A stretch of 64,000 nt of DNA from Epiperipatus broadwayi (taxonomy: Eukaryota > Onychophora > Udeonychophora > Euonychophora > Peripatidae): the NCBI GenBank assembly GCA_028023455.1, contig JAQFVV010006197.1, positions 16,861,254 to 16,925,253 on the forward strand, written 5' to 3'. The position numbers and the translations under genes are program-made. Below are positions 1 through 10,180 of the stretch, in pieces. The notes below the pieces were generated by a model that worked only from the letters and a program-made list of their open reading frames with translations, was not told where the DNA came from and searched no databases. How positions within the stretch are numbered: the first letter of the stretch is position 1; every line of letters starts with the position of its first letter.

Positions 1-319
1 AATGTTCAGTTTTGTGTTTGAGGTTTGAATTCTGCAGTGTGTTAGCGAGATAGACGATTCTGACTTTTACAATATATATATATCTACATTTCAACTGTCC
101 TGTAGTCTCCTTCAGAGTATGATATAATGAAAAAAATTAATTAAAATACATAACTATATAATAATACCATAAAAAATGTAAACAATAAAAAACAACTAAA
201 AACAACATAAAATATATAAGAAAAACTAATAAAACTGAAATAAATAAACCCAAATAAAATAATCCAGTTAATATAAAATAAAATATACAACATAACTAAA
301 AAATAAATATAAGTTTTAC
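1..319. other. AT-rich non-coding stretch
   Basis: Low-complexity A/T sequence with a short TA microsatellite near 72. No coding or structured signal was seen. Confidence 0.6.
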
Positions 320-900
320 ATGTGTATTCCTAACTGTATCATCAGCAACCATTATCAGTCCACTGTAGGATAAAGATCTCTCTAAATTCAAACCATCTCC
401 GATCTTTAGCTTCTCTTCTCCACATCGCCCCTGCACACTTTCTTATTTCATCCATTCATCTCACATGTGGTCTCTTTCTGGATCTTTTACAATTTCTTGG
501 AATCCAGTTTAAGATTTCAATTGTCCATCTATTATCATCTCTTCTAGAAATATGTTGAGCCCAACTCCACTTCAGTCTTTTAATTTTTTCAATGAGGTCA
601 ATAACACTTGTTTGTTCTCTTACCCATATATTGCATTTTTGATCTCTTCTTGTTACTCCTAACATGCATCTCTCCATACTTCTTTGAGTGGTCTAAAGTA
701 TCTGTATTGCTTTTCTATTAAGTGTCAGATTCATAAGTAATAATTGGCAAAACACATTTATTAAAAACCTTTCTTTTCAAACACATAGGCATATTTTTTT
801 TTTAGTATCAAGTTATTTTTACCAAAAGCACTCCAACCAAGTTTAATTCTATAGTCAATGTCATCTATTATGTTTCCATCTGTATTAATAATTAACTATA
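320..900 (-). mobile_element. RTE-like LINE relic, family A, 3' end of pol (copy 1)
   Basis: Minus-strand translation gives the C-terminal part of a non-LTR endonuclease/reverse-transcriptase polyprotein in several frames. From 5' to 3' it shows a DGNIIDDIDYRIKLGWSAFGK segment, KVFNKCVLPIITY, MLGVTRRDQ, LKWSWAQHISRR and a final RW-rich segment. This order is typical of the region after the RT thumb in RTE-type LINEs, the group whose relics are often annotated as craniofacial development protein 2-like. Only a 73-codon stretch (456-677) stays open; the rest is broken by stops and frameshifts. The RT and endonuclease domains are absent, so it is a 5'-truncated copy. A longer copy of the same family lies at 33185-35490. 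It is non-functional. Confidence 0.8.
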
Positions 901-1224
901 TATATATATTCAAGGACAATTATAAATCTAAATAACTATTTCTATTATTAACAATCTCCTAATTATTTCTATTCTTTATAAATTTAAAAAAAAAAAAAAA
1001 ACTTTATGGTTATTAACTAATATTTTTTTAATTTTAAATCATGTAATATCTATTATTTCCTTTCTCATTCATCTGTTAAAAATAAGATTTTATATTTATT
1101 ATTTTTTATTATCTAAAACTTATAAACATTATAATCTTTGAACTTAACCAGTTCACTTTAATCACTTAAAAAATTTTTTTTTTCATGTGATGTGATGTGA
1201 TGTATTTTGGTTTCTCCTTAAATG
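901..1224. repeat. AT-rich spacer with microsatellites
   Basis: A poly-A run near 987-1002 and a GTGAT pentanucleotide repeat of about four units near 1187-1204. No gene signal. Confidence 0.6.
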
Positions 1225-2705
1225 AAGTCAAGAATATCTCAACAATTATGCCCAGATAAACCTGTTAGCCGCTTTATTTTCAATTCCCCACTCTAAGTCT
1301 TTCCATATTCTGCCCCATCCCATTTCCACGACATAATCTTTGTCAATTCTATGGCCTTTATATCTAAATCCCCTTTATCTTTCCACAAACAAGCATAAAA
1401 ACCAATAACTCACTTTCTGTATAATCACTTTGTTCATATCTATTCTCCCATAACTTCATTATCTGTACCCTTTCTGCTTTCAAGCATTTACATTCAATCA
1501 ACAGATGTCTAATATTTTCTATACCGTCCTTACACAATTTGCACACTAAATCACCCAAAGTTTTCCATTTACATGTATATTCTCTTGTTGCTAAATATCC
1601 CGTTCGAGCCTTTTTTCCGTTTACTTCTATATATATTTAAACTTTTCTCACCCTCCATACTAGTTCTCCATCTCTCCAACTCCCTATTTTTTATTAATAC
1701 TTCTATTCTTTTATCCCATTCCTTACCACTATAACACTCAACAATCCTCCTAACACAATAATCCCACCTTTTATACAAGTATATTGATATAAATTCTTTA
1801 TCCAAATCTTTTGCATGCCATATTACATTTCTCACCCATCTTGTTCCCTTTACTCATAACCCAATTAAACACTATTTTGGCTAGTCTTTTACTATCCATA
1901 AACTGCAATCTACCAAACATTTTCATTTTACTTTTTGCAAATATTCATATAAAAACTTGACCATCCCATTTCTCCTTGAATTGCCTTCTTTGCTGTCCAC
2001 ATCTCTGCATCTAATGCATGTCTTCCTACTTCCCTTTGTACTTTCTCTAAATAATCTAAAACCCTTTAACTAACACATAATGCATCATTACCATATGTTA
2101 ACCCTGCTACTGCAACTCCCTTCCATACAATTCTAGCTACATCATATTTATTATATGAAAATACTGTTAGTTTCTTTACCAAACCCTTTCTTTTCTTTGC
2201 TTCATTTACCAATTTTTTCTCCCATTCATTCAAGCAATTTTTCTGATTACATAAGATGATTCCCAAATACCTATATCTATCCACCACACTTAACTTTATA
2301 TCCCCCCAATAAGAATTCTACATCTTCTCTTTCCCCAGTATTAACCATCATTATATTTGATTTTTCTTCACTAAATTTAATCCCCATCTCTTTACCCACT
2401 CTTGCACATGTCCTCAACATAATTTCCATATCTTTCCTTCTTTCTGCACACAAAAAGATATTCGCAAAAAAACACTCGACAAAGTATATACTCCCTTGCC
2501 ACCTATTAACGGTATCTCTATCCCTCTGCCTAGTCTTTCTATTGCTTTCTCCATTTCACTCAAATACAACAAAAATAAAATAGGTGACATAGGGCATCCT
2601 TGCCTTAATCCCAACCAATTTTTAACTTTAACTGATTCTATATCCCCTAATTGGTAAGTATAATAATTATTTTCATATAATTTCTTAATAATATTTACTA
2701 AAGCT
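1225..2705 (-). mobile_element. Non-LTR retrotransposon relic, family B: RT and C-terminal Cys-rich region (copy 1)
   Basis: Read on the minus strand, this is the 3' half of a LINE. It begins with the RT segment LVNIIKKLYENNYYTYQLGD and GLRQGCPMSPILFLLYLSEM (motif B region, about 2560-2700). Motif C follows but reads FFANIFLC where FADD is expected, so a catalytic aspartate is lost (near 2460). Next come the thumb (DRYRYLGIILCNQ, 2240-2287) and a C-terminal Cys/His cluster, LVCKLCKDGIENIRHLLIEC (about 1500-1560). Several frameshifts separate the pieces. A 3' fragment of the same family lies on the plus strand at 7865-8375. The exact clade cannot be fixed by eye. It is dead. Confidence 0.8.
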
Positions 2706-2747
2706 AGCTCCCTCTATTACATATTATTTAAACCATATATATATATA

Positions 2748-4321
2748 TATTAATAATTCAAACAAATTTATTTAACACAGTATTCAAAATTAAATAATAT
2801 ATTCTTTACCAGAAGTACTTTCAATTGTTTCACTGACCATCTTTATCAACTGTTAATACAAATGTACAGAAAATAAAAACTTGCATTACCCATCATTCAA
2901 TCCATTTAAGTTTCCCACAATTCTGTTGTTTTTATATTAGCTGATTGTCTAGTCATTAAACCACCTCTATTCCTAGATATCATCATTGCCTCCTTAATTT
3001 TACATTTTTCATTACATCTTTCAATTTGAATAATTTTTACATCTCTATTATTAAATTTAAAACCATAATTACATGCTTTATTATGATCAAAAATAATTGA
3101 TGGAGTATTCATATTTACTGAAGATATATTCATGTTTATATAATGTCTTATGATCATTATATCATTTTTGTAATGTCATTTTGATTCTCCTACATATTTT
3201 ATTCCACAACCACATTCCAACATATATATATATATATAACAGAACTTAATTCAAACTTAGAAATCTTGGTTTTAGAGTTATTTATCATATCATTTATATT
3301 ATTTGAAGAGAAAAACGAAATCCTACACAAACCACTATATAGTTTATTAATTAATTTAGCTTGTTGATTAGATATAAAAGGAATAGAAATCCATTTATCA
3401 CTTTTTAATTTATTTAATATTTTCTTATTATTACTTTTATTTTGATTATATTTTGTAATTGTATTATAAATAATATTCCTTCCATAATCAACATTCAACA
3501 TATCAGTAATATATACATTAATATTTTCAATTTTATCACTAATAAATTTGCACAAATATTCATTTCTAAACAAAAATGACTTCAAACCAGCTAATATATG
3601 ATCCATATGCACTTTAGAATTATATGGAATATAACCCCTAATTTCCACAGGCTTTAAAATCATATTATAATCAAACACATTATTGTTTCTTTTAATAAAT
3701 ATATCTAAAAACTTTATAGAATCTTCTTTCTCTTCATTTAACACCCATTTTACATTATTAATCATATTTAACTCACTAAATAAATTAACTATTATTTCAT
3801 TATGTGCACATATAAATACATCATCAACATATCTACAATATACTTTAATTCTTTTATATTTTACCTGAGATAATATCTTAACCTCATAACTAGAAATAAA
3901 AAAATTACAAATCTGTGATACCACTGGAAGACCCATTGGCCAACCATAATTCATTTTATAAAAGCAATCATTAAACTTAACATATATATCATCATTTACA
4001 AATCTTAATATTTTAATAAAAAAATTCTTAATGTTATTATCTGTAGATTTTAAAAACAAAGCTCTTTCAATAATCTCTATTGATTCCATACCATTAATTG
4101 AACCATACATTTCGGATATGTCAAGTGTACACATAACATCATTATTATCAATTTTTATATTTTTAATTCTATTAATAAAATCAAATGATGATGAAATCAT
4201 ATAATCTCCAAATCCAAGCACATCTTGCATTATTTTTTCAATATATCTACAAGCATTATAATAAAAAAACGCCCCCAAAATCCACAATTACTCTTAATGG
4301 ATAACCATTTTTATGCAATTA
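2748..4321 (-). mobile_element. Penelope-like element, left arm of head-to-head pair (RT plus GIY-YIG, decayed)
   Basis: Minus-strand copy of a Penelope-like retroelement (PLE). The open frame 3199-4287 holds most of the RT: the LHKNGYPLR finger segment just upstream, motif A CTLDISEMYGSI, motif B GWPMGLPVVSQICNFF, an intact motif C CRYVDDVF, and FLDIFIKRNNN. A TA expansion near 3222-3238 shifts the frame just before the endonuclease. That domain continues near 2906-3200 with a GIY-YIG signature (KYVGESK) and its later Glu/Asn region (KIKEAMMISRNRGG). The N-terminal part before the RT fingers is missing, cut at the same place as in the right arm. Non-coding 3' flank follows to about 2748. Placement in the PLE superfamily is firm. 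The RT motifs differ from common Penelope/Poseidon forms, so the subfamily is open. Confidence 0.88.
2806..2859 (-). ncRNA. Degenerate hammerhead-like motif in PLE 3' flank (left arm)
   Basis: On the minus strand the order is GTATTAACAG, TTGATAA, 11 nt, GAAAC, 8 nt, GTA, CTTCTGGTAA. This matches the order helix I, core, helix II, GAAAC, helix III loop, cleavage triplet, helix I of a type I hammerhead. Helix I can pair (G-C, A-T, two unpaired, then A-T, two G-U, A-T, T-A). The core has two damaging changes (C3 to U, G8 to A) and helix II pairs poorly. Hammerheads are known in PLE terminal repeats. This one would be a fossil or a false match. Confidence 0.35.
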
Positions 4322-4349
4322 TATTTCCAAGAATCTTTACAAATATAAA
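4322..4349. other. Spacer (loop) of the PLE palindrome
   Basis: About 28 non-paired bases separate two arms of about 1.57 kb each. The sequence on each side, starting ATAACCATTTTTATGC and its complement, marks the symmetric junction. Confidence 0.75.
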
Positions 4350-5918
4350 ATTGCATAAAAATGGTTATCCATTAAGAATAATTGTGGATTTTGGGGGCGT
4401 TTTTTATTATAATGCTTGTAGATATATTGAAAAAATAATGCAAGATGTGCTTGGATTTGGAGATTATATGATTTCATCATCATTTGATTTTATTAATAGA
4501 ATTAAAAATATAAAAATTGATAATAATGATGTTATGTGTACACTTGACATATCCGAAATGTATGGTTCAATTAATGGTATGGAATCAATAGAGATTATTG
4601 AAAGAGCTTTGTTTTTAAAATCTACGATAATAACATATAAGAATTTTTTTATTAAAATATTAAGATTTGTAAATGATCATATATATGTTAAGTTTAATGA
4701 TTGCTTTTATAAAATGAATTATGGTTGGTCAATGGGTCTTCCAGTGGTATCACAGATTTGTAATTTTTTTATTTCTAGTTATGAGGTTAAAATATTATCT
4801 CAGGTAAAATATAAAAGAATTAAAGTATATTGTAGATATGTTGATGTTATATTTATATGTGCACATAATGAAATAATAGTTAATTTATTTAGTGAGTTAA
4901 ATATTATTAATAATGTAAAATGGGTATTAAATGAAGAGAAAGAAGATTCTATAAAGTTTTTAGATATATTTATTAAAAGAAATAATAATGTGTTTGATTA
5001 TAATATGATTTTAAAGCCTGTGGAAATTAGGGTTATATTCCATATAATTCTAAAGTTCATATGGGTCATAAATTAGATGGTTTGAAGTCATTTTTGTTTA
5101 GAAATGATTATTTGTGCAAATTTATTAGTGATAAAATTGAAAATATTAATGTATATATTACTGATATGTTGAATGTTGATTATGGAAGGAATATTATTTA
5201 TAATACAATTACAAAATATAATCAAAATAAAAGTAATAATAAGAAAATATTAAATAAATTAAAAAGTGATAAATGGATTTCTATTCCTTTTATATCTAAT
5301 CAACAAGCTAAATTAATTAATAAACTTTATAGTGGTTTGTGTAGGATTTCTTTTTTTTTTCAAATAATATAAATGATATGATAAATAACTCTAAAACCAA
5401 GATTTCTAAGTTTGAATTAAGTTCTGTTATATATATGTTGGAATGTGGTTGTGGAATAAAATATATAGGAGAATCAAAATGTACATTACAAAAACGATAT
5501 AATGATCATAAGATATTATATAAACGTGTACAGAAAGAAAATATATCTTTGGTAAATATGAATACTCCATCAATTATTTTTGATTATAATAAAGCATGTA
5601 ATTATGGTTTTAAATTTAATAATAGAGATGTAAAAATTATTCAAATTGAAAGATGTAATGAAAAATGTAAAATTAAGGAGGCAATAATGATATCTAGGAA
5701 TAGAGGTGGTTTAATGAATAGACAATCAGCTAATATAAAAACAATAGAATTGTGGGAAACTTAAATGGATTGAATGATGGGTAATGCAAGTTTTTATTTT
5801 CTGTACATTTGTATTAACAGTTGATAAAGATTGTCAGTGAAACAATTGAAAGTATTTCTGGTAAAGAATATATTATTTAATTTTGAATATTGTGTTAAAT
5901 AAATTTGTTTGAATTATT
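4350..5918 (+). mobile_element. Penelope-like element, right arm of head-to-head pair (RT plus GIY-YIG, decayed)
   Basis: Plus-strand partner of the left arm, nearly identical to it. Three open segments (4225-5076, 5061-5372, 5378-5764) together span RT fingers to the end of the endonuclease. Here the RT motif C reads CRYVDVIF instead of CRYVDDVF, which removes a catalytic aspartate. One frameshift lies near 5035 and another in a T run near 5350-5360. The GIY-YIG domain is better kept than in the left arm: CGCGIKYIGESKCTLQKRYN with the expected Arg, then KIKEAIMISRNRGGLMNRQ, ending at a TAA near 5762. About 150 bp of 3' flank follows, shared with the left arm. The element cannot make active RT, but it keeps an almost full endonuclease reading frame. 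Confidence 0.9.
5811..5864 (+). ncRNA. Degenerate hammerhead-like motif in PLE 3' flank (right arm)
   Basis: Same arrangement as in the left arm, about 50 bp after the endonuclease stop codon. TTGATAA is at 5821-5827, GAAAC at 5839-5843 and the GTA triplet at 5852-5854. The core is damaged in the same two positions. Confidence 0.35.
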
Positions 5919-6244
5919 ATTATATGATTTAAAATACAGACATTTAATGGTTATAGTTATATATATATGTATTCCTTACAACTCTTTATTTAAATATATT
6001 TTTTATTTTATACACTTTAACTTCTATTATTATTATTATATAATTCTCATAAATTTATATTATACTACTTTATATGTAAATATTATACTAAGTTTTTTAT
6101 TATTTTTTTTAATATGTACTATCTATAAATATACCCATGTTTATACTACTATTTAACTTAACCATTTTTTACAACCCACAATTCATTTATAAACAATTTT
6201 CTCTTTATATATTTACATCTATATATCTTATTTAATAAATTTAT
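5919..6244. other. AT-rich spacer
   Basis: Open frames here are low-complexity Tyr/Ile/Phe-rich and not gene-like. No other signal. Confidence 0.5.
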
Positions 6245-6967
6245 CTATACCAATTTCATTTTAATCCCAGAATCTTTATTAAGTTTTTGTTTTATCTTTT
6301 TTATTGATATAGCTTCTTTTATTTTCCTTTCTTTAATATTTTCTGTATGTAACATTTTTATTGAACTTTGTGTAAATTTGTGCCCTGTTTTTTTTATATG
6401 TATATATATCGGTGACTTATTATCTGACATATATTGTTTTAATCTTGTTTTTATTGAATTTTTTGTTTCTCCCACATATTTGTTATCAATCCCACTATCT
6501 AGACATTGTTTGCATTTTATCACATATACTCCATTAATTATTTCTTTATTATCTTTATTATATCCTATTTATTTGTTATCTATTAAATTTAATAGGTTTT
6601 CTCTTTTTTTATTAACTATTTTTGTAGTAATTATTCTTTTGCACTTTTTATTAATCTTCTTTATAATTTTGTTAAATTTATTCACTATAATATTATTATT
6701 TGTTTTTATTCCTTCACTCTTTTCAGTTTTATTTATCATATACTCTATTTTGTTAATACTTCTTTTAATTATATGTACAGGGAAACCACTCATTTTAAAC
6801 TTGATTATTAAATCTTTTTGTTTAATATAATCTTCTTTCCTTGAACAACTAATTTTATATTTTCTATCAATGTTGGAAATTTTGTTTTTAATAAGAAGAA
6901 CAATATTAGTAACAAAATAACAAGTTGGTTTTCCAACATTGATAGTGTAACAGACACATTTGTACAT
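6245..6967 (-). mobile_element. Second Penelope-like element family, C-terminal relic (linker plus GIY-YIG)
   Basis: Minus-strand frames 6569-6967 and 6245-6523 form the C-terminal third of a PLE protein. The first has the post-RT linker (CSRKEDYIKQKDLIIKFKMS, GFPVHIIKRSINK). The second has a GIY-YIG endonuclease with a Cys pair (IKCKQC), NKYVGETKNSIKTRLKQY, and the later Glu-containing helix KERKIKEAISIKK with a final LNKDSGIKM. These are textbook PLE endonuclease features and are clearly distinct from the 2.7-5.9 kb family. RT motifs are missing, and at least one stop or frameshift lies between the two frames (about 6524-6568). It is inactive. Confidence 0.8.
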
Positions 6968-7864
6968 TAATGCAACAAAATCCAGAGTCCTAGCAAATTA
7001 TACTGACGCTGATCTAGATGATGGTTTGAGACCTCAAATCTGATTGCACCTCAGCTCCTCCACCAATGCTCCATGACTTATTACCCTATGAGTGACATAT
7101 ATGAGGCTACACTCAGAATTTCTTAGTTCACATGCCAGCAGTAATAAAGAGAGGAGCAAGAGACTTAGGGAATATTAACTAAATTACTATTACTTTAAAC
7201 ACACACACACACCTATGGCTGACAAGATAATGCATATATTAATAAATAACACTAATTTTAAGAAACTTAACTAAGATTTAGGATTAAGAGATTTAATTAA
7301 GATTTGGGATGGATTATGAATGATACACAACACAATTATTATAATTTAATATATTTTAATCAATCAATATAAATCAAATAAACATAAGTACATTGAACTA
7401 CACACACAGTTGTAACAATGATGAGCAATTGTAAGAACAGCGTCTCATCTGATGCACTACAAATTAAGAGTTTATAACAATTTTTTAGAATCTAGGGTCC
7501 AATTATGCCTTAATTTTACTATGCTCTATGTATTAGGCTTGCGACAGTTAAGTCAGTGCAAGAATGATAAATTATTTTCTTACATTTAATAAAAGTCATT
7601 TACTATATAACACTTAAAAAGCTGCAATAAGCTCTTTATGCAGATCATATACATACAAATCAGATTATCTATTCAGATCAATGTTGAAATATTACATAAT
7701 GGAGGGATGAACTTGTAGTATGACTTCAGATACTACAGCGTATACATATTACTAGAGAGTCATGTGTCAGTAATGTGTAGTTAATCAGGGGATTCAGCAT
7801 CAAGTACTCAGTTCCTGTGGACCATATGACTCGCTATGAATAAAGTGTTATAGTGTTAAGAAAC
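6968..7864. other. Non-coding spacer with GC-richer patch and CA repeat
   Basis: 6970-7140 is richer in G/C than its surroundings and contains a short foldback (TTTGAG-AC-CTCAAA near 7025-7040), perhaps an unidentified repeat. A CA microsatellite lies at about 7200-7213. No coding signal. Confidence 0.4.
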
Positions 7865-8375
7865 GGGATAGAAGAATAGATGCATTAATATTAATAAGGA
7901 GTTGGAAAACTAGTATCTATAGTAAAAAGAGTTTACATATATATAGAAGTAAACAGAATATTGGGTGCAAGTTAATTTATGATAATAGCAAGGAAAGTAG
8001 TTTATAGTTTAAGACTCAAATGGGATCTTTAGCAACAGGGAATTATACAAGTAAATGGAAAAACATGGGTAATTTAGTCTGCAAATTGTATAAGGGAGGC
8101 CTAGAAAATATGAGGCATCTGTTAATTGAATGTAAGTACCTGAAAGTAGAAATGAGACAAATAATAAAATTATGGAAGAATAAATATAAGGAAAGTGATT
8201 ATACAGAAAGTGGATTGATTTTTGTGCTGGGTTTGGGGAAAAATATGGGGAATTTAGATATAAAAGCCATGGAGTTGACAAATATTATGTTGTAGAAATG
8301 GGGTGGAGCAGGATATGGAAAAACTTAGGATGGGGAATGGAAGGGGAAGGTAAAGTCAGTAACAGGTTTCCCTGA
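7865..8375 (+). mobile_element. Family B LINE relic, 3' end (copy 2)
   Basis: Plus-strand translation matches the C-terminus of the 1225-2705 element. KSLHIYRSK is followed, inside a 91-codon open frame at 8020-8295, by GNLVCKLYKGGLENMRHLLI and LWKNKYKESDYTES. The Cys of the second CxxC is replaced by Tyr (CKLYK versus CKLCK). RT is absent, so it is a 5'-truncated dead copy. It is the only LINE fragment in the window clearly on the plus strand. Confidence 0.75.
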
Positions 8376-9784
8376 GCATAGTTGCTGAGACATTCCTGAC
8401 TCTGTATAAGAAGTCACAGAGCATCACATCTGTATCTGAATATCTTATCGTTCACAAACTTTAGTGGTTTCCTTCTTAGGTTTTAGATGTGTTTTATTCT
8501 CCATAATTACCTTGGTCCTTTTATAGGTTTTGATTCAGAAACATGTCTTTTTTCTGTTCACACTTTAGTCGAGTATATTAACTTTGTGTTAGAGTATTTA
8601 CATATCAAATACATGTAAGTTTTTGACAATTTAACTGCATAGTTCAGTCATTTTTTTCTGGAAGATTATATGAGTTGGTACTATAATTTCTCATAAGCTT
8701 CATTTACTAGATTAGGCATTATGCTTAGGGTTCTTAATGGATGTGCTACTTGTTTTTTTGTCTAGCCTCTCAAAAGATTTCCTAATATAATAAAACATTT
8801 TTGATAGTTTCTACGATAAATAACAAGGCAAATTAGCAGCAAAGCAAATTTGCCTCTGTATGGTGAACTTCCACTCCTTTACCATTTCTTTATGAGCTGA
8901 TTGTTGAATGGTTAATTGTTTTTCTGTCAGTCCCATTATCTACCACACTTACCATAATGTAACTTATCTTCTTTGTTATTTACAACACCTATCCTAACGA
9001 TGACTCATTTTGGACCCCAGAGAAAAATCTTTCCTAATATTCTTTACCAAAAGAAGTAATTTGAAGTTTTTTTTCTTTTGTTTACATGTTACAAGAAGAA
9101 AATCCTTTGCTGACATTTCTTATTGTATTCATAATAAAAAAAATGTTAGTAATTCATAAGCCTTTTTTCTTTATTCGAAATCACCATACTCTTTTCTATT
9201 ACAATCAGTAAGATTTTATTTCAACATGATTTGAACAAGTTAAACTAAAAAATCCCAAAATATTGTTTTATTTATTGACTGCGTATTTTCTTCTTCTTTA
9301 TCGTATATAAGTATGCATGGGTGGACACACACACATTTTTTTTGAAATCTTATATTGCATTTGTGTTGCTGCTACAAGGGTTATAATACATATTATAACA
9401 GTCGGGGTGATTGGAAGTTTTTAGTCTTACTGTATCTCCCATACAGGGCGCCACCAGGCTATTTGAACCTGGAAAATTTATATAGTAGGCAGATATGTGT
9501 TGTTAAGATCTAATTTTTACATATATATTTTATTCCGACCATCTGCCCATGCCACTAGCTCATGGAGACACAGAGATTTATAAAATATGGATTCTTATTA
9601 AAATATATTTTCAATATTAAAAAAATAAAAGAAGTCACTGCCAGTAATAATAACACACACAAACATTTATTAAACATATATAAAATTTAGAATTATTTTA
9701 GTAGTGTAACTTTACTTTAGATTTTAATTTACAATTTAACTTTTTATTTTTGAAGTTTACACAGATGAATTTAATATCTTATTA
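8376..9784. other. Intergenic AT-rich DNA with one GC-richer patch
   Basis: Mostly non-coding. Around 9400-9560 the base composition rises and a GGGCGCCACCAGG block occurs (9446-9458) next to a small foldback. It was not assigned to a family. Confidence 0.4.
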
Positions 9785-10180
9785 ATGTCGAGTATGGATA
9801 GACTACATAGATTGCATTTGAAAAGAAAATATTCTATCCCTTATTTAACCTTAGGCCAAAAGTTTGCAGTCAAACCAATGCCAATCCATATGATATATCG
9901 ATGTATTCAATGCAGCATGAATATGACAGCACAATACCATACTGTCAGGAATGCATATCTGAACAGCATGGTTATAGATAAGAACTTGTCTTTCATTCAG
10001 TACTGGAATGTTACATCTGTCTGGCAAGAAGAACAATAAAATAGAAAACTTCATAGGAAGGGATAGCGGTCCTTTTTGCTGTCTTACTATCCCATTCCAT
10101 AGGTTAAAGGAGTGATCCAAAGAGCAGGGAATACCGTCTGTTTCCGATGGTCAGTGAGAAATGAGACTTATTTTGCCCAA
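9785..10180 (+). other. Unassigned GC-richer island with open frame
   Basis: An 84-codon open frame starts at 9785. It encodes a basic N-terminus (MDRLHRLHLKRKYS) and a middle rich in Met, Tyr and Cys (YRCIQCSMNM). The opposite strand is also open over most of the same stretch. Base composition is higher than in the flanks up to about 10180. I do not recognise the product. It could be a fragment of a transposon, an exon of an unknown gene, or chance. Confidence 0.2.

Noticed and set aside
6378-6830. 150-codon plus-strand frame rich in Leu/Ile, like a membrane protein
   Set aside because: It is antisense to the Penelope-like relic; hydrophobicity comes from AT-rich antisense codons.
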